Shown: in pieces, positions 18,053 through 27,714 of the stretch
Position numbering within the stretch: position 1 is the first letter of the stretch
How the letters are laid out: every line of letters begins with the position of its first letter
Source: Oscillospiraceae bacterium
GTDB lineage: Bacteria > Bacillota > Clostridia > Oscillospirales > Acutalibacteraceae
DNA: 50,619 nt
Assembly (NCBI GenBank): GCA_031275995.1
Contig: JAISNY010000042.1
Coordinates: 1-50,619, forward strand
Direction: 5' to 3'
Notes under the pieces: generated by a model
What the model was told of the DNA's origin: nothing
The model's input: only the letters and a program-made list of their open reading frames with translations
The model's database searches: none
Position numbers and translations under genes: made by a program

Positions 18053-19249
18053 ACCCATAACTGCTGAAATTCCAGGCATTTGAGCTTTGCTTAAAAACAT
18101 CAAAGAACTTCCTCCGCCAGTAGAAATATGAGTCATTTTGCCGGAAAGCCCGAGCCTTTTAACAGCTTCCGCAGAATCGCCACCTCCAATAATTGAATTG
18201 GCGTCACTGCGAGCAATAGCACGAGCAAGCTCAAAGGTACCTTCGGAAAAATTCTTCCACTCAGAAACGCCAAGTGGACCATTCCATACAACCGTACCGG
18301 CTTTTTCAATCTCTTGAGCATAAATTTTAGTAGTTTCTGGCCCAATATCAAGGCCCTGCCAACCACTAGGGATTTCACTTGTACTGAAAATTTTCGATTC
18401 AGTTTCCGGAGAATATTCACGACCCGCGCGCACATCCAGCGGAAGCATCAATTTTACGCCAATTTCTTTTGCATACAACAAAATGTCTTTGGCTAACCGT
18501 AACTTTTCATATTCACAAATTGAATCCCCAACATTGTGACCAAGAGAGTTAATAAAAGTGTAAGTCATCCCTCCACCAATCATAAGTACGTCTACGCATT
18601 GCAATATACCTTCAATGGCTTCAATCTTATCTGAAACCTTTTTTCCACCCAATATTGAAATAAAAGGGCGCTTGGGTTCGTCAAGAATCTTTGACATACC
18701 CATAACTTCTTTTTCGATCAAAAAGCCATAAAAACCGGGCAAAAATTCTAAAACTCCTACCAAAGACGCATGTTTTCTATGGCAAGTACCAAATGCATCG
18801 TTAACGTATACTTCTGCTAAAGACGCAAGCTGCTGAGAGAACTCTCTATCGTTTTGTTCTTCACCGAGTTCAAACCTAAGGTTTTCAATCATACAAATTT
18901 GACCATCTTCCAAAGCGCTGGCAAGAAAACGTGAGTCTTCACCGGCAACATCTTGAGAAAGCTTCACCTGCACTCCTAAAACTTTTGAAAGATAAGCGGC
19001 GACGGGCGCAAGAGTGAGTTCTTTAACGAACTTGCCGCTAGGCCTGCCAAGATGAGAACATACAATAACGCGTGCGTTCTTTCGAATCAAAAACTTTATA
19101 GTCTCAAGGCTTTCATCGATTCTTCTGGTATCAGAAATTGTTCCATCGTCAAAGAAAGGAACATTAAAATCGCACCGCAAAAGCACACGTTTACCATTCA
19201 CATCAGCATTTGAAACGCTTTTTTCTTCGTTCAGAGCATTTATTTTCAT
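18035..19249 (-). CDS. pgk: phosphoglycerate kinase
   Basis: Glycolytic ATP-forming step from 1,3-bisphosphoglycerate to 3-phosphoglycerate. The sequence shows VLLRCDFNVP, SHLGRPSGK, the hinge region GPLGVSEWKNF and nucleotide-binding GGGDSAEA and STGGGSSLMFL. At 404 residues it is close to the usual 390-400. It is monocistronic; gap and tpi are not adjacent. Confidence 0.98.
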   Translation of the reverse strand: MKINALNEEKSVSNADVNGKRVLLRCDFNVPFFDDGTISDTRRIDESLETIKFLIRKNARVIVCSHLGRPSGKFVKELTLAPVAAYLSKVLGVQVKLSQDVAGEDSRFLASALEDGQICMIENLRFELGEEQNDREFSQQLASLAEVYVNDAFGTCHRKHASLVGVLEFLPGFYGFLIEKEVMGMSKILDEPKRPFISILGGKKVSDKIEAIEGILQCVDVLMIGGGMTYTFINSLGHNVGDSICEYEKLRLAKDILLYAKEIGVKLMLPLDVRAGREYSPETESKIFSTSEIPSGWQGLDIGPETTKIYAQEIEKAGTVVWNGPLGVSEWKNFSEGTFELARAIARSDANSIIGGGDSAEAVKRLGLSGKMTHISTGGGSSLMFLSKAQMPGISAVMGSIRSI

Positions 19250-19498
19250 ATAAAACCATCTTCAAACATCCCAAGAGAATGTTTTTATTTTTTTATAAAA
19301 GATAATCCTAAAAGTCAATCAACATAGAGGTTTTGTAACCTTTATTAAAAAATAAGTCAAGTTTTTACTTGTCTTAAAAGATTGAGAGCCAAACCGTAAC
19401 TCGGGACCTTGATTTATCACACGCAGTTTATAAACTTGAATTTCTTTTTCTAAACTATATGCTTGGGATTACATGTACTCAAAAATGGAGGGTACTTT

Positions 19499-20533
19499 AT
19501 GATTGAGAAATTAACTGACAGTTCCGAAATTTCTTTTGCAAAATCAGCTAGGCGTATTTCTTTCAGCGCCATTCAGCCAAGCGGCGCCATTACCCTAGGC
19601 AATTATCTTGGAGCTGTACGTTCGTGGACTGATCTGCAAAGAACTCATTCTTGTATTTTTGCCATAGCGGATTGCCATGCCGTGACTGTCCCCAAAGAGC
19701 CACATTATCTACGTTCAAGCGTCCGTAATTTGTTAGCTACTCTTTTGGCTTGCGGGATTTCCCCGGATGAATCTTTGCTTTTTTTACAAAGCACTGTTTC
19801 GCATCATACTCAACTTGGTTGGTTGTTGGAGTGTAATACTCAGTATGGAGAACTTCGCAGGATGACTCAGTTTAAATCTAAGAGTCAGCAAAATGAAAAT
19901 TTTGGAGTGGGATTATTCACTTATCCATGTCTTATGGCCGCCGATATATTACTTTACAATACCGACGACGTACCTGTGGGAACCGATCAGACTCAACATG
20001 TGGAGTTTGCGCGCAACGTTGCTCAGCGATTCAATAGCAGATTTGGCGAAACTTTCAAGCTTCCGGAGCCGATGTTCCCCAAGAATGGCGCCAAAATAAT
20101 GTCTTTGACCGATCCTTCGCGAAAGATGTCGAAGTCGTCGGATAATTCCAGTTCTTACATCTTGTTATGCGACCATGCTGATTTGATTGTGCAGAAAATA
20201 AAAGGAGCTGTCACCGATTCGGGCAACCAAATTAAATATATTGAAGGAAAGGGAGGATTAAATAATTTGATTGTAATTTATTCTTGTCTTTCAGGTTTAA
20301 GTTTTGAGCAGATTTCATTTGAATTTGAAGGGAAAGGTTACGGAACTTTTAAATCAAGGTTGGCTGAAATAATTGTTTCAGAGTTCGAACCAATTCAGCG
20401 GGAATATTCAAGATTAATTGAATGTGCAGATTACCTTGAAACTTGCGTCCGCCGTGGAGCGGAGTCTGCAAGAAAGCTGGCTCAGCCTATGCTCGAACGA
20501 GCCATGTATGCTATGGGTTATTGGGTTCCATAG
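19499..20533 (+). CDS. trpS: tryptophanyl-tRNA synthetase
   Basis: Class I aminoacyl-tRNA synthetase charging tRNA-Trp. The HIGH-equivalent lies in IQPSGAITLGNYLGA and the KMSKS loop is DPSRKMSKSS. I choose the ATG at 19499 (MIEKLTDSSE) because GGAGGG lies at ideal spacing; the frame extends to a TTG at 19463 without a site. The product is about 344 residues, normal for the family. I see no T-box leader. A plausible promoter is TTGATT-N16-TAAACT in the 60 nt upstream. Confidence 0.97.
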   Translation: MIEKLTDSSEISFAKSARRISFSAIQPSGAITLGNYLGAVRSWTDLQRTHSCIFAIADCHAVTVPKEPHYLRSSVRNLLATLLACGISPDESLLFLQSTVSHHTQLGWLLECNTQYGELRRMTQFKSKSQQNENFGVGLFTYPCLMAADILLYNTDDVPVGTDQTQHVEFARNVAQRFNSRFGETFKLPEPMFPKNGAKIMSLTDPSRKMSKSSDNSSSYILLCDHADLIVQKIKGAVTDSGNQIKYIEGKGGLNNLIVIYSCLSGLSFEQISFEFEGKGYGTFKSRLAEIIVSEFEPIQREYSRLIECADYLETCVRRGAESARKLAQPMLERAMYAMGYWVP

Positions 20534-20545
20534 TATTTTTATTAT

Positions 20546-20573
20546 TTGACATGACAGCTTGCCTTAGTAAAAA
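20546..20573 (+). promoter_or_regulatory. possible promoter of the YnbB-like gene
   Basis: TTGACA (20546-20551), 16-nt spacer, TAAAAA (20568-20573), lying just after the trpS stop and about 80 nt before the chosen start of the next gene. The -35 is perfect and the -10 is weak. Confidence 0.35.
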
Positions 20574-20652
20574 CTTTAGAAATTTACTGATTTCTTTGAA
20601 AAGATTATCCAAAAAAGCAATGCTTACGTCTTATTTTGTAGGTTATAAGTTT

Positions 20653-21906
20653 ATGATAAATTTTTCTAAAAAAATTTTGTTGTTGTCAGAACGTGCTCTT
20701 AAATTATGCCAAGACAGATTTTGTGTCTTTGAAAAGGTATGCGGTTCGCTTTCTTTAAAAGTTTTAGACTCTTTCAGAGAGAATAAGGTTGGCAGCCATC
20801 ATTTTTATTCTTCTTCCGGTTATGGCTATGGCGATTATGAAAACCGACGTGTTTTGAATTCTTTGGTGGCAAATCTATTTGGTGCCGAAGACGCCTTGGT
20901 AAGTACCTTATTTGCCAGCGGTACTCACGCTCTGAAAGTTGCCCTTTGGGCTGTCTCCAGGCCAGGAGATACCATCGCCAGCGTGACGGGTTCGCCGTAT
21001 GAAACCTTGCATCCCGCTATTTTCGGTTCTAACGTCGGCTCGCTTCGTGATTTCGGTATTGATTTTTTTGTTATCGACTTTGAAACAGATGACTTTTTGA
21101 AAGCATTACACCAAAAAAAACCAAGAACAGTTTATATCCAGAGATCTAAGGGGTATACTTTCAGAAAATCTTTAAGTGTGAAAGATATAGGCTATTTTGT
21201 TTCTCAAATTCGAAAAAATTGTAAAGATTGCATAATAATTGTCGATAATTGTTATGGAGAATTTGTTGAGAATACTGAGCCATGTACTTCTGGTGCAGAT
21301 CTAATTGTGGGTTCGCTGATAAAAAATCCTGGCGGTGGAGTTGCTCCATGTGGCGCTTACATTGCGGGTAAAAAGAACCTTGTTGATTTATGCGCTCAGC
21401 AACTTACCGCGCCTGGACTTGGGGCTTCAGTGGGATGTTCGCATAGCCTTAAGGAACTATTCGCAGGAATCTTTTATGCGCCTTCCGCTGTACGTGAAGC
21501 CTTAAAAACTGCGACATTTGCATCATGTTTGTTTGGTTTAATGGGGCACGAAATTACGCCCGGATACTCAGAAGAACGTGCAGATACAGTTCAGGTAATT
21601 AAATTCCAAGGTTCAGAGAATCAATCACGCGAGGCAGTAATCAAGTTTTGTTCTGCAATTCAGGCGTTTTCACCTGTTGATTCATTCTCTTCCCCCGAGC
21701 CGGCTCCGCTTCCGGGCTATGGAAGCACAGAAATTTTGATGGCCTCCGGAGGATTTATTTCAGGTTCATCAATAGAGCTTTCCGCAGACGCTCCGATGCG
21801 GAACCCTTACGCAGTTTGGCTCCAAGGGGGCACAAATTTTGCTTATTCGAAAATTGCGATAATGAAATCTGCGGAATCTGTAATGGAGTTAAGCTCTGAG
21901 TTTTGA
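20653..21906 (+). CDS. PLP-dependent YnbB/methionine-gamma-lyase-like protein
   Basis: Fold-type I PLP enzyme of the family annotated as 'aluminium resistance protein' or methionine gamma-lyase-like; its natural substrate is poorly known. Seen: GSHHFYSSSGYGYGDYENR, LVSTLFASGTHA, VDNCYGEFVE and the PLP-lysine motif LIKNPGGG. The frame is open from 20443 inside trpS. I start at the ATG at 20653, which gives 417 residues, matching the family size. The ribosome binding site there is only moderate. The short gap to trpS suggests partial co-transcription. Confidence 0.85.
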   Translation: MINFSKKILLLSERALKLCQDRFCVFEKVCGSLSLKVLDSFRENKVGSHHFYSSSGYGYGDYENRRVLNSLVANLFGAEDALVSTLFASGTHALKVALWAVSRPGDTIASVTGSPYETLHPAIFGSNVGSLRDFGIDFFVIDFETDDFLKALHQKKPRTVYIQRSKGYTFRKSLSVKDIGYFVSQIRKNCKDCIIIVDNCYGEFVENTEPCTSGADLIVGSLIKNPGGGVAPCGAYIAGKKNLVDLCAQQLTAPGLGASVGCSHSLKELFAGIFYAPSAVREALKTATFASCLFGLMGHEITPGYSEERADTVQVIKFQGSENQSREAVIKFCSAIQAFSPVDSFSSPEPAPLPGYGSTEILMASGGFISGSSIELSADAPMRNPYAVWLQGGTNFAYSKIAIMKSAESVMELSSEF

Positions 21907-21926
21907 AGATTAATCGTTCTATATAT

Positions 21927-23540
21927 CTATTTTGCGGGTATTTCGGTAAAAATTCTTTCTGCAAGCTCTTTGAATACTTCTGCGCATAATTTCGTGCCGT
22001 CTTCAGGATTTTCCGCAAGAATCGTAAGACAGTAACGCGGTTGCTCGAATGGAAAGAATCCTGCGTACCAGGCTTGATTTACACGTTTGTTATTTTCAAA
22101 AATTCCGGTTTCCGCCGTCGCGGTCTTGGCGGCTGCCGTGCACGTTTTGGGCCTTCCGTGCTTCCCCGTACCTTGTTCCAGAGCCTTTTTCATGGATTCT
22201 TTGAGAATTTCAGAAGTATTTATGCTAATAACTTGTCTTGGCATTTCGCTTTCTATAGAGTGTAAAATCATGCTTTCGTCATAAAGCCCTTTCACCAATT
22301 TAGGCCGACTATAAGCTCCGTTACATGCTATTGTGTTTATAAGTCCGGAAATTTGAACAGGCGCGGCCATTAAAGAACCCTGCCCAAACGAAAAAATTGC
22401 CGCGTTTTTTTCATTTTCAAGTTCTTCTGGAGTGGGTAAATTACCTGGTTGGCAACTCATCCCAGGAGCAAAATCTATGCGTGTTCCGAATCCTATTTTT
22501 TTTGCCATGTCAATTAAAAAATTTACGTTTATTTTTTTTATGATTTTGATAAAATATGTGTTGCATGATGTGTAAATAGCTTCGCTAAGGTCTATCTTGC
22601 CATGTGGGACCCCGCCATAACATCGAATTTTTTTCCCGTCTTCAAGCGTTTCATAACCTTTGCATTCGTGTATAAGATTTTTGTTAAAACCGGAATCAAG
22701 CATTGCCGCGCCCGTTACAAGTTTAAATATGGAACCAACATTGTAGGAACTGAAAGCACGATTCATCAGGGGAGAATTCGCATCATGAAGGCAAGGTTTG
22801 ATGTCTTGGTTGGAATAAGTCGGTAAACTAATGAGAGCACGAATTTCACAATTAGGAATCTCTGTAACTATCACCGCGCCCTTAATTAGATGTTTGCCAG
22901 CAACCTCTTCCGCAATACACTGGATTCGTTTATCAAGTTCCAACATTACGCCTTTCGTACGAATGCAAGGCTGAGAAGCGTCGACGCAGTTTGCTCCGGA
23001 AATTAGTTTTCCAGACGCGTTGACCTTATATTTTATTTCGATTTCACCTCCTGATTTAAGGTGATCGTCGTACGCTTTTTCAATTCCGGAAACTCCGTTA
23101 TAGTCAACCGTGTAACCAATTACATGCGCAGCTAGCGAACTTCTTTCTCTTACAGGGATTTCAAAAATATGAATATCTTCATTTTTTTCAGGAGGTGTCG
23201 AACTGCCACAAATTTCGGTTATAAAAGGTAATCTGGATTTGAATTTTTTAGATATCTTTTCTTTTAAATTTTCTGGAACCATTTGCATAACTATGTTAAA
23301 GCTTTCCATGCTGGGAACTATTGCGGCAAGAAATTTCTTTTTTACACCGATTAATGGAACTCCTCTGCAATCGTAGATAAGCCCTCGCACATTGGCCACT
23401 TTAAGGTTAAATGTGTGCTGATTAATCGCCGTTTCATAAAATTCTTCTTTCACGGCAATCGTACCAAGATTTGTAATGAGTAATGCGAAGCATATCATCA
23501 TCACAGTGAAAGAGAGCAAAATCTTTTTGTTCACATCCAT
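21927..23540 (-). CDS. class B penicillin-binding protein (SpoVD/FtsI/PBP2-like transpeptidase)
   Basis: Membrane-anchored DD-transpeptidase. Counting from the ATG at 23540, an N-terminal helix (about 6-28) is followed by a dimerisation region (VRGLIYDCRGVPL). The transpeptidase domain has the active-site SIFK at 270-273 and SCN at 325-327. The third motif reads KTATAETG where KTG is expected, so its Gly is Ala. At about 537 residues it is short and has no PASTA repeat. AGGAAG lies very close to the start. A stronger AGGAGG about 27 nt upstream faces no ATG, so the start is uncertain. With sporulation genes in the window a SpoVD-like cortex role is possible, but septal or elongation roles are not excluded. 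Confidence 0.85.
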   Translation of the reverse strand: MDVNKKILLSFTVMMICFALLITNLGTIAVKEEFYETAINQHTFNLKVANVRGLIYDCRGVPLIGVKKKFLAAIVPSMESFNIVMQMVPENLKEKISKKFKSRLPFITEICGSSTPPEKNEDIHIFEIPVRERSSLAAHVIGYTVDYNGVSGIEKAYDDHLKSGGEIEIKYKVNASGKLISGANCVDASQPCIRTKGVMLELDKRIQCIAEEVAGKHLIKGAVIVTEIPNCEIRALISLPTYSNQDIKPCLHDANSPLMNRAFSSYNVGSIFKLVTGAAMLDSGFNKNLIHECKGYETLEDGKKIRCYGGVPHGKIDLSEAIYTSCNTYFIKIIKKINVNFLIDMAKKIGFGTRIDFAPGMSCQPGNLPTPEELENEKNAAIFSFGQGSLMAAPVQISGLINTIACNGAYSRPKLVKGLYDESMILHSIESEMPRQVISINTSEILKESMKKALEQGTGKHGRPKTCTAAAKTATAETGIFENNKRVNQAWYAGFFPFEQPRYCLTILAENPEDGTKLCAEVFKELAERIFTEIPAK

Positions 23541-23767
23541 ACTTCCTAAATTTTTAAAATTATTATTCCTCCTATGTTCTTTAGAATTCTTTATCAAGGT
23601 TGAAAATAGCAACTTTTTTCAAAAAACAATCATTTTAAGAAATGAAAAAAGTTTTTTGGGTTTTACATAATGGTAAAAACTTATGAGGAAGTATGAATAA
23701 AAAATTTAAAAAACTAATCTAATAAGATAAACTGGCAATTAAAATTTTTTTATCATCCCGTACCTTC

Positions 23768-23800
23768 ACCCTAAACAAATTTTATTTTGTTAGTCTAGAG
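23768..23800 (-). repeat. dispersed 3'-UTR repeat, copy 2
   Basis: Partner of 7413-7445: 29/33 bases identical, with AACAAA/TTTGTT arms kept. It is followed about 80 bp from its start by the same TTACTTGGC box as copy 1. It lies downstream of the sigma-like gene on the minus strand. Confidence 0.55.
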
Positions 23801-23815
23801 CCTTTTGTTATCAAA

Positions 23816-23849
23816 ACATTGCAACCGCCCGAAGACGGTTGCAATGTTA
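23816..23849 (-). terminator. intrinsic terminator after the sigma-like gene
   Basis: On the minus strand GCAACCG and CGGTTGC pair around an 8-nt UCUUCGGG-type loop. The stem is extended by flanking complementary AACAT/ATGTT bases and followed by TTTT. It ends the two-gene unit at 23913-24444. Confidence 0.65.
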
Positions 23850-23912
23850 CTTGGCACACGAAAGTCAAATCTGCTTACAGCGTAAAATAATTGAAATGCC
23901 CTACGATAGTTT

Positions 23913-24242
23913 TCACTCAATTCTCGATTTTTCTCTCAGGTCCGGCAAGTAATACAACATAACTTTTTTGATCCTATTTTTAGCTTTCTTGATATGACGC
24001 GAAACAACTGAAATATTTACACCCATACTTTTTGAGATTTCCGTCATATTAACGTCTCTATTGTAATAAAGATTCAAACAAATTTTCTGTTTTTCCGTAA
24101 GTTCTCCGTTTATTATGTTTTCCAAAGAATTAAGTAGCCGCTTCCAGTCGTAGCTATAATCTTCATCAAAATCACACTCAAATCTTTTTAAACCAACTAA
24201 AGATTCGGTAAAATCGTTAAACGACACATTTTTACTGCACAT
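23913..24242 (-). CDS. sigma-70 region 4-like DNA-binding protein
   Basis: About 109 residues from MCSKNVSFNDF. The C-terminal half is a sigma region-4 helix-turn-helix (LTEKQKICLNLYYNRDVNM, then GVNISVVSRHIKKAKNRIKK). There is no region 2, so it is not a complete sigma factor. It may be a phage-type activator, an anti-sigma partner or a small regulator. The ATG at 24242 overlaps the stop of the upstream ORF by about 11 nt and has GGAG 4 nt before it, which indicates translational coupling. The frame is open to 24320 but the longer form lacks a site. It lies next to the 3' end of the injection-system operon. Confidence 0.65.
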   Translation of the reverse strand: MCSKNVSFNDFTESLVGLKRFECDFDEDYSYDWKRLLNSLENIINGELTEKQKICLNLYYNRDVNMTEISKSMGVNISVVSRHIKKAKNRIKKVMLYYLPDLREKSRIE

Positions 24243-24444
24243 CAAACTCCTCACTTCTCCTCCAAAGAACGCTTCCAACCGTGCGCAAATCCAAGTACAT
24301 ACCATAAAGCGTAGCAACACGGTTCCGTACGCTCAAGTTGCCGCGCGCAAGCTCAGGGGCCAGCTCTTTTTTTAACTTCTTAATGTGTGCCTTAAGAACG
24401 TCCGCTTCTTCCGCATATTGACCAGCAAGCTCTTTATAAAACAA
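24232..24444 (-). CDS. small conserved-looking partner of the sigma-like protein
   Basis: About 70 residues from a TTG at 24444 that follows GGAGGGGGG with a 6-nt spacer. The product is helical and charged (YAEEADVLKAHIKKLKKELA, then LYGMYLDLRTVG). I do not recognise a family. It is translationally coupled to the sigma-region-4 protein and shares its strong promoter. A helical small protein paired with a region-4 protein could be a co-regulator. This is inference. Confidence 0.5.
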   Translation of the reverse strand: MFYKELAGQYAEEADVLKAHIKKLKKELAPELARGNLSVRNRVATLYGMYLDLRTVGSVLWRRSEEFDVQ

Positions 24445-24522
24445 TACGAACCCCCCTCCCACGAAAAATCCATGATCTTAAATTAAAAGAAGTTCAAAGT
24501 CTCCGCTATGCTCTTAATGTTT

Positions 24523-24551
24523 ATTATGCAAAATAATTTCTATTTTGTCAA
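24523..24551 (-). promoter_or_regulatory. strong sigma-A promoter of the sigma-like pair
   Basis: Minus strand TTGACA (24546-24551), 17-nt spacer, CATAAT (24523-24528), about 80 nt upstream of the TTG start. Eleven of twelve consensus bases match. Confidence 0.65.
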
Positions 24552-24705
24552 GTTTTTGTTCAATAAAACGATAGTTTTGATTGAAAAAGTACATAACTTT
24601 TTATCTTTTTCGACATATTCGATGACAAAAAACAACAAAATTGGATTTTAAATTTATTTTTCATAAAAATATGTAAAAATTTTAAATATTTGGTTGTTCC
24701 AAAGT

Positions 24706-27700
24706 TTACACATTAAGATCTAAAACTGTACCACCGAAAATCGGTACGACGTATTCCATTCTTTGGATTTCATCAAAAGATGCATCACGTTTTCCATTCT
24801 CAGTCATGATTTTTGCAAATAACGTTACCTTGCTTATCCATTCCATTCCCGTAATACTTTTAAGATAATTTCTTATTGACTTTTCGCTAGGAATGGTACC
24901 TATATCCCAACCATTTCCGGAAAAATTGCCTCGAGCAGGATTCAAAAAAACTTTTATACGTTCAGAAAGCTGGACATAAACTTTTTGGTAATCTTCATAA
25001 CTCTTGATAGTGGCTTTAATATGGACAAAAATCTCAACATACTGAACTTCAAAAACATTAATTGATAAATTTCTTACAAAAACGACTGAAGCATTTTGCT
25101 TGATAAAATTAATAATTTGTTCTCTCATTGCGTTAAATCTTTCAAATCCACAAGGAAAATTTTGAGGCAGAACCGCAATACTTACAGTGCCAACACTTTT
25201 TTTGCTAAATTTATCAACATGAGGTAAACATTTAATTTTAAGAATACTACCGATGTTTGATATAAGTAAATCTTTAAAATCAAAAGCAGAAATCATTCTC
25301 CCGCCACTACATATGCGCGAAAACATTCTTTCAGCTGCATCTCCTATTTTTTCTACATTAACGCCACCTGTAAAATCTTTTAAATTGTACACCTTCGAAA
25401 CACCTGAGATAACCGAGACAAAATCTTTGACGGAACCCGCTGTAATGTTGCCTTTTTCACCCGCGCAGGTTGAATACTCAATTTTGATGCCTTCGCTGTA
25501 TTGCTCTGGAGGAATTTTTCCATTTTTGCCATCGCCAAAAATTACTTTTGATTCTGAATAATTTACTTCATAAACTCTATCTTTTGGACCCATTAACAAA
25601 ATATTATTAACAGGAGCCCACTTTACCCAAATTTTTTCAATCAGACCAAGATGATTATATTCAACTTCCACCTTACTGTTATCTGAGCTAACGAAACTAT
25701 CTCTTTCTTTAGTTGAAAGGCGGCCAAACTCGTTAACCCAAACGCTAAGCTCAGAAACTCCTTTATTCGAGAGTTGACAAACCTTCTTTTCTTCATTTTT
25801 GCCAATTGAAAAGTACTCCGGCTCAAATGTACTACGCTGGAGTATCTTTACCGTATTTATAGCTATATTTTTTAAAATGGGAAGACTCGATTCTTCAACT
25901 TCATAAAGTTTCCCATCGGTATTTATCACTCTAATAAAGTAACCGCTTTCACCAAAAATTTTGCATTCTTGAAAATCAAATCTACCCATAACGGAAACAA
26001 TTTCGCTATGAAAAAATCCCTCTGTTAAATCTATTACGTTAATATAATCCCATTTTCCGCTTTTCCCCTCTTGGTTTTTAGCAAAATACTCCCACCTGAA
26101 TACAAACCCCTTCCTGCGCAAGCCCTCTTCGATTTCAAAAAGCATCTTTACAATCCCAGAGTTGAGAGGCTTGCTGAAACAAAAATACATCTTAAGATTC
26201 TTTTCTTGAAAGGCTTCTAAAATTTTAATTTGACCTTGGCTTAAATTTTCTTCAAAGCTTATCGATCTGCTTTCCAAATTTGAATAAACATACACTTTCT
26301 TTAACTGAGGTGTATAATCTTTATAGAAACAAACAATAGAAAAAGAAGTCACGCAAGGAGTTATATAACTTGCCGAGTTTTCGAAAGAATTATTAACTTT
26401 AGTGATTTTAACTCTTACAAACAAACCTTCGCTGGCACCAACTGTTATTCTTTGAAAGTCATGCGGGCAAACAAAACTTAATTTTATTTTCTCCTTTTTT
26501 TCTTTTTTTTCAGCTTTAAAAATATTCTTAGGATCTTGTTCACCATGAATTTCAAGTTTCGCCCAGCCTATTCCGTTCCAATATTCCCAGGAAACGCTGG
26601 TTATTACGATATCAACAGGTTTTATTTCCGCAAAATCAATATCACTCATGATTAGTTTATATTTTAAATTTATAGCCTTTTCTTCAGACTTTATTTTAAA
26701 GAATTCGATATCCATAAAGAACTCAACATGTGCGTTTTTTTTGCTAAAAGCTTCATTAGATTTTATATAAAAGCTGTCGTAAGAAGAAAACTTCTCATCA
26801 AATGGTAAAAATTCTTGTTCTTCAAGCTGATTCTCATTTGAAAGGAACTCTTCAGCTTTAAGTGTTTTAGGAGCCATAGTGTAACTTATTCCCGTTATAT
26901 AAACATCTTCCTTAGTTGCCGGGCTACAGCGTAAAAATCGTGATTTAACACCCATAAAAATACTGTGCTGTGTTTTAAAATCAAACTTAATATTAATTCC
27001 ATAACCTTCGGTTTTAATTACCGAATCGATATCGCGCCAATTTTTCCCATCAAAATATTGCCACAAAGCATCTTTAGATGAAAAGACGTCAGAGAGAAAT
27101 TCTTCAGTTTTCGCAGAAAAAGTATTATGAAAAAAAAACGTAAGATCCGTTGTTTTAGTGTTGAAAATTATATTATCTTCAAAGTAGATCCAACGTGTTT
27201 GTAAATTTTCATAAGAAGAACAGCCATAAAGTCTAAAAGGTTTAAATTTTTTATCTGTTTTCAAATCAAATACTTTAACTATTAAGTCTTTTTCAGGGTC
27301 AACCATAAATATTTTTTCGATCTTCGAATCAACAACATAAATATCTTCACAAGTTTCGAAGTCGACGTCATCTTTACCATCGGAAGTATTGGCGGTTATT
27401 TTTTCCCCCTTCTTAACACAGACCTCAGTAAAATTTTCAACCGCTTCTATCGTTACAAATCCGCTGGAGGGCTGCGCCGGTTTAGGAAAAGTTCCTATTA
27501 TGTTAAGGAAAGTAAGATAATAGTTGTAAACAGCACGGTTAAGTCTGTTTATGCTTCCCTCTTGCATTTCACAAAAAATTTTTGCCAATACAACACCAAA
27601 ATCGTCTCCGTTTTCTTCAAAGAACCATTCCGGGGTATAAGCCTTTGCGAATTTCTTAAAATCTTCCAGAAGATCTTCATAATTCCTGTTATCAATCTTG

Positions 27701-27714
27701 GGTAATAATTCCAA
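24706..27714 (-). CDS. contractile injection system baseplate protein (gpJ/Afp11-like)
   Basis: Large wedge-type baseplate subunit, 1002 residues. The N-terminus (NYEDLLEDFKKFAKAYTPEW) and the early GFVTIEAVENFT and KKGEKITANTS stretches match 'putative baseplate assembly protein' members of injection-system loci. The core J-like motif is VIFGDGKNGKIPPEQYSEG, followed by GEKGNITAGSV near residue 730. It wraps the hub and links to the sheath initiator. It is the last gene of the 13-kb operon, starting 73 bp after the gp25-like gene. The eCIS layout often has a second, Afp12-like baseplate protein; none is present here. Confidence 0.85.
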   Translation of the reverse strand: MELLPKIDNRNYEDLLEDFKKFAKAYTPEWFFEENGDDFGVVLAKIFCEMQEGSINRLNRAVYNYYLTFLNIIGTFPKPAQPSSGFVTIEAVENFTEVCVKKGEKITANTSDGKDDVDFETCEDIYVVDSKIEKIFMVDPEKDLIVKVFDLKTDKKFKPFRLYGCSSYENLQTRWIYFEDNIIFNTKTTDLTFFFHNTFSAKTEEFLSDVFSSKDALWQYFDGKNWRDIDSVIKTEGYGINIKFDFKTQHSIFMGVKSRFLRCSPATKEDVYITGISYTMAPKTLKAEEFLSNENQLEEQEFLPFDEKFSSYDSFYIKSNEAFSKKNAHVEFFMDIEFFKIKSEEKAINLKYKLIMSDIDFAEIKPVDIVITSVSWEYWNGIGWAKLEIHGEQDPKNIFKAEKKEKKEKIKLSFVCPHDFQRITVGASEGLFVRVKITKVNNSFENSASYITPCVTSFSIVCFYKDYTPQLKKVYVYSNLESRSISFEENLSQGQIKILEAFQEKNLKMYFCFSKPLNSGIVKMLFEIEEGLRRKGFVFRWEYFAKNQEGKSGKWDYINVIDLTEGFFHSEIVSVMGRFDFQECKIFGESGYFIRVINTDGKLYEVEESSLPILKNIAINTVKILQRSTFEPEYFSIGKNEEKKVCQLSNKGVSELSVWVNEFGRLSTKERDSFVSSDNSKVEVEYNHLGLIEKIWVKWAPVNNILLMGPKDRVYEVNYSESKVIFGDGKNGKIPPEQYSEGIKIEYSTCAGEKGNITAGSVKDFVSVISGVSKVYNLKDFTGGVNVEKIGDAAERMFSRICSGGRMISAFDFKDLLISNIGSILKIKCLPHVDKFSKKSVGTVSIAVLPQNFPCGFERFNAMREQIINFIKQNASVVFVRNLSINVFEVQYVEIFVHIKATIKSYEDYQKVYVQLSERIKVFLNPARGNFSGNGWDIGTIPSEKSIRNYLKSITGMEWISKVTLFAKIMTENGKRDASFDEIQRMEYVVPIFGGTVLDLNV

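Larger units (their letters stand above)
23541..23912. other. intergenic region with repeat and terminator
   Basis: About 370 bp between two minus-strand genes. It holds the dispersed repeat (23768-23800), a strong hairpin and a TTACTTGGC box (23847-23855). No gene is seen. Confidence 0.5.
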
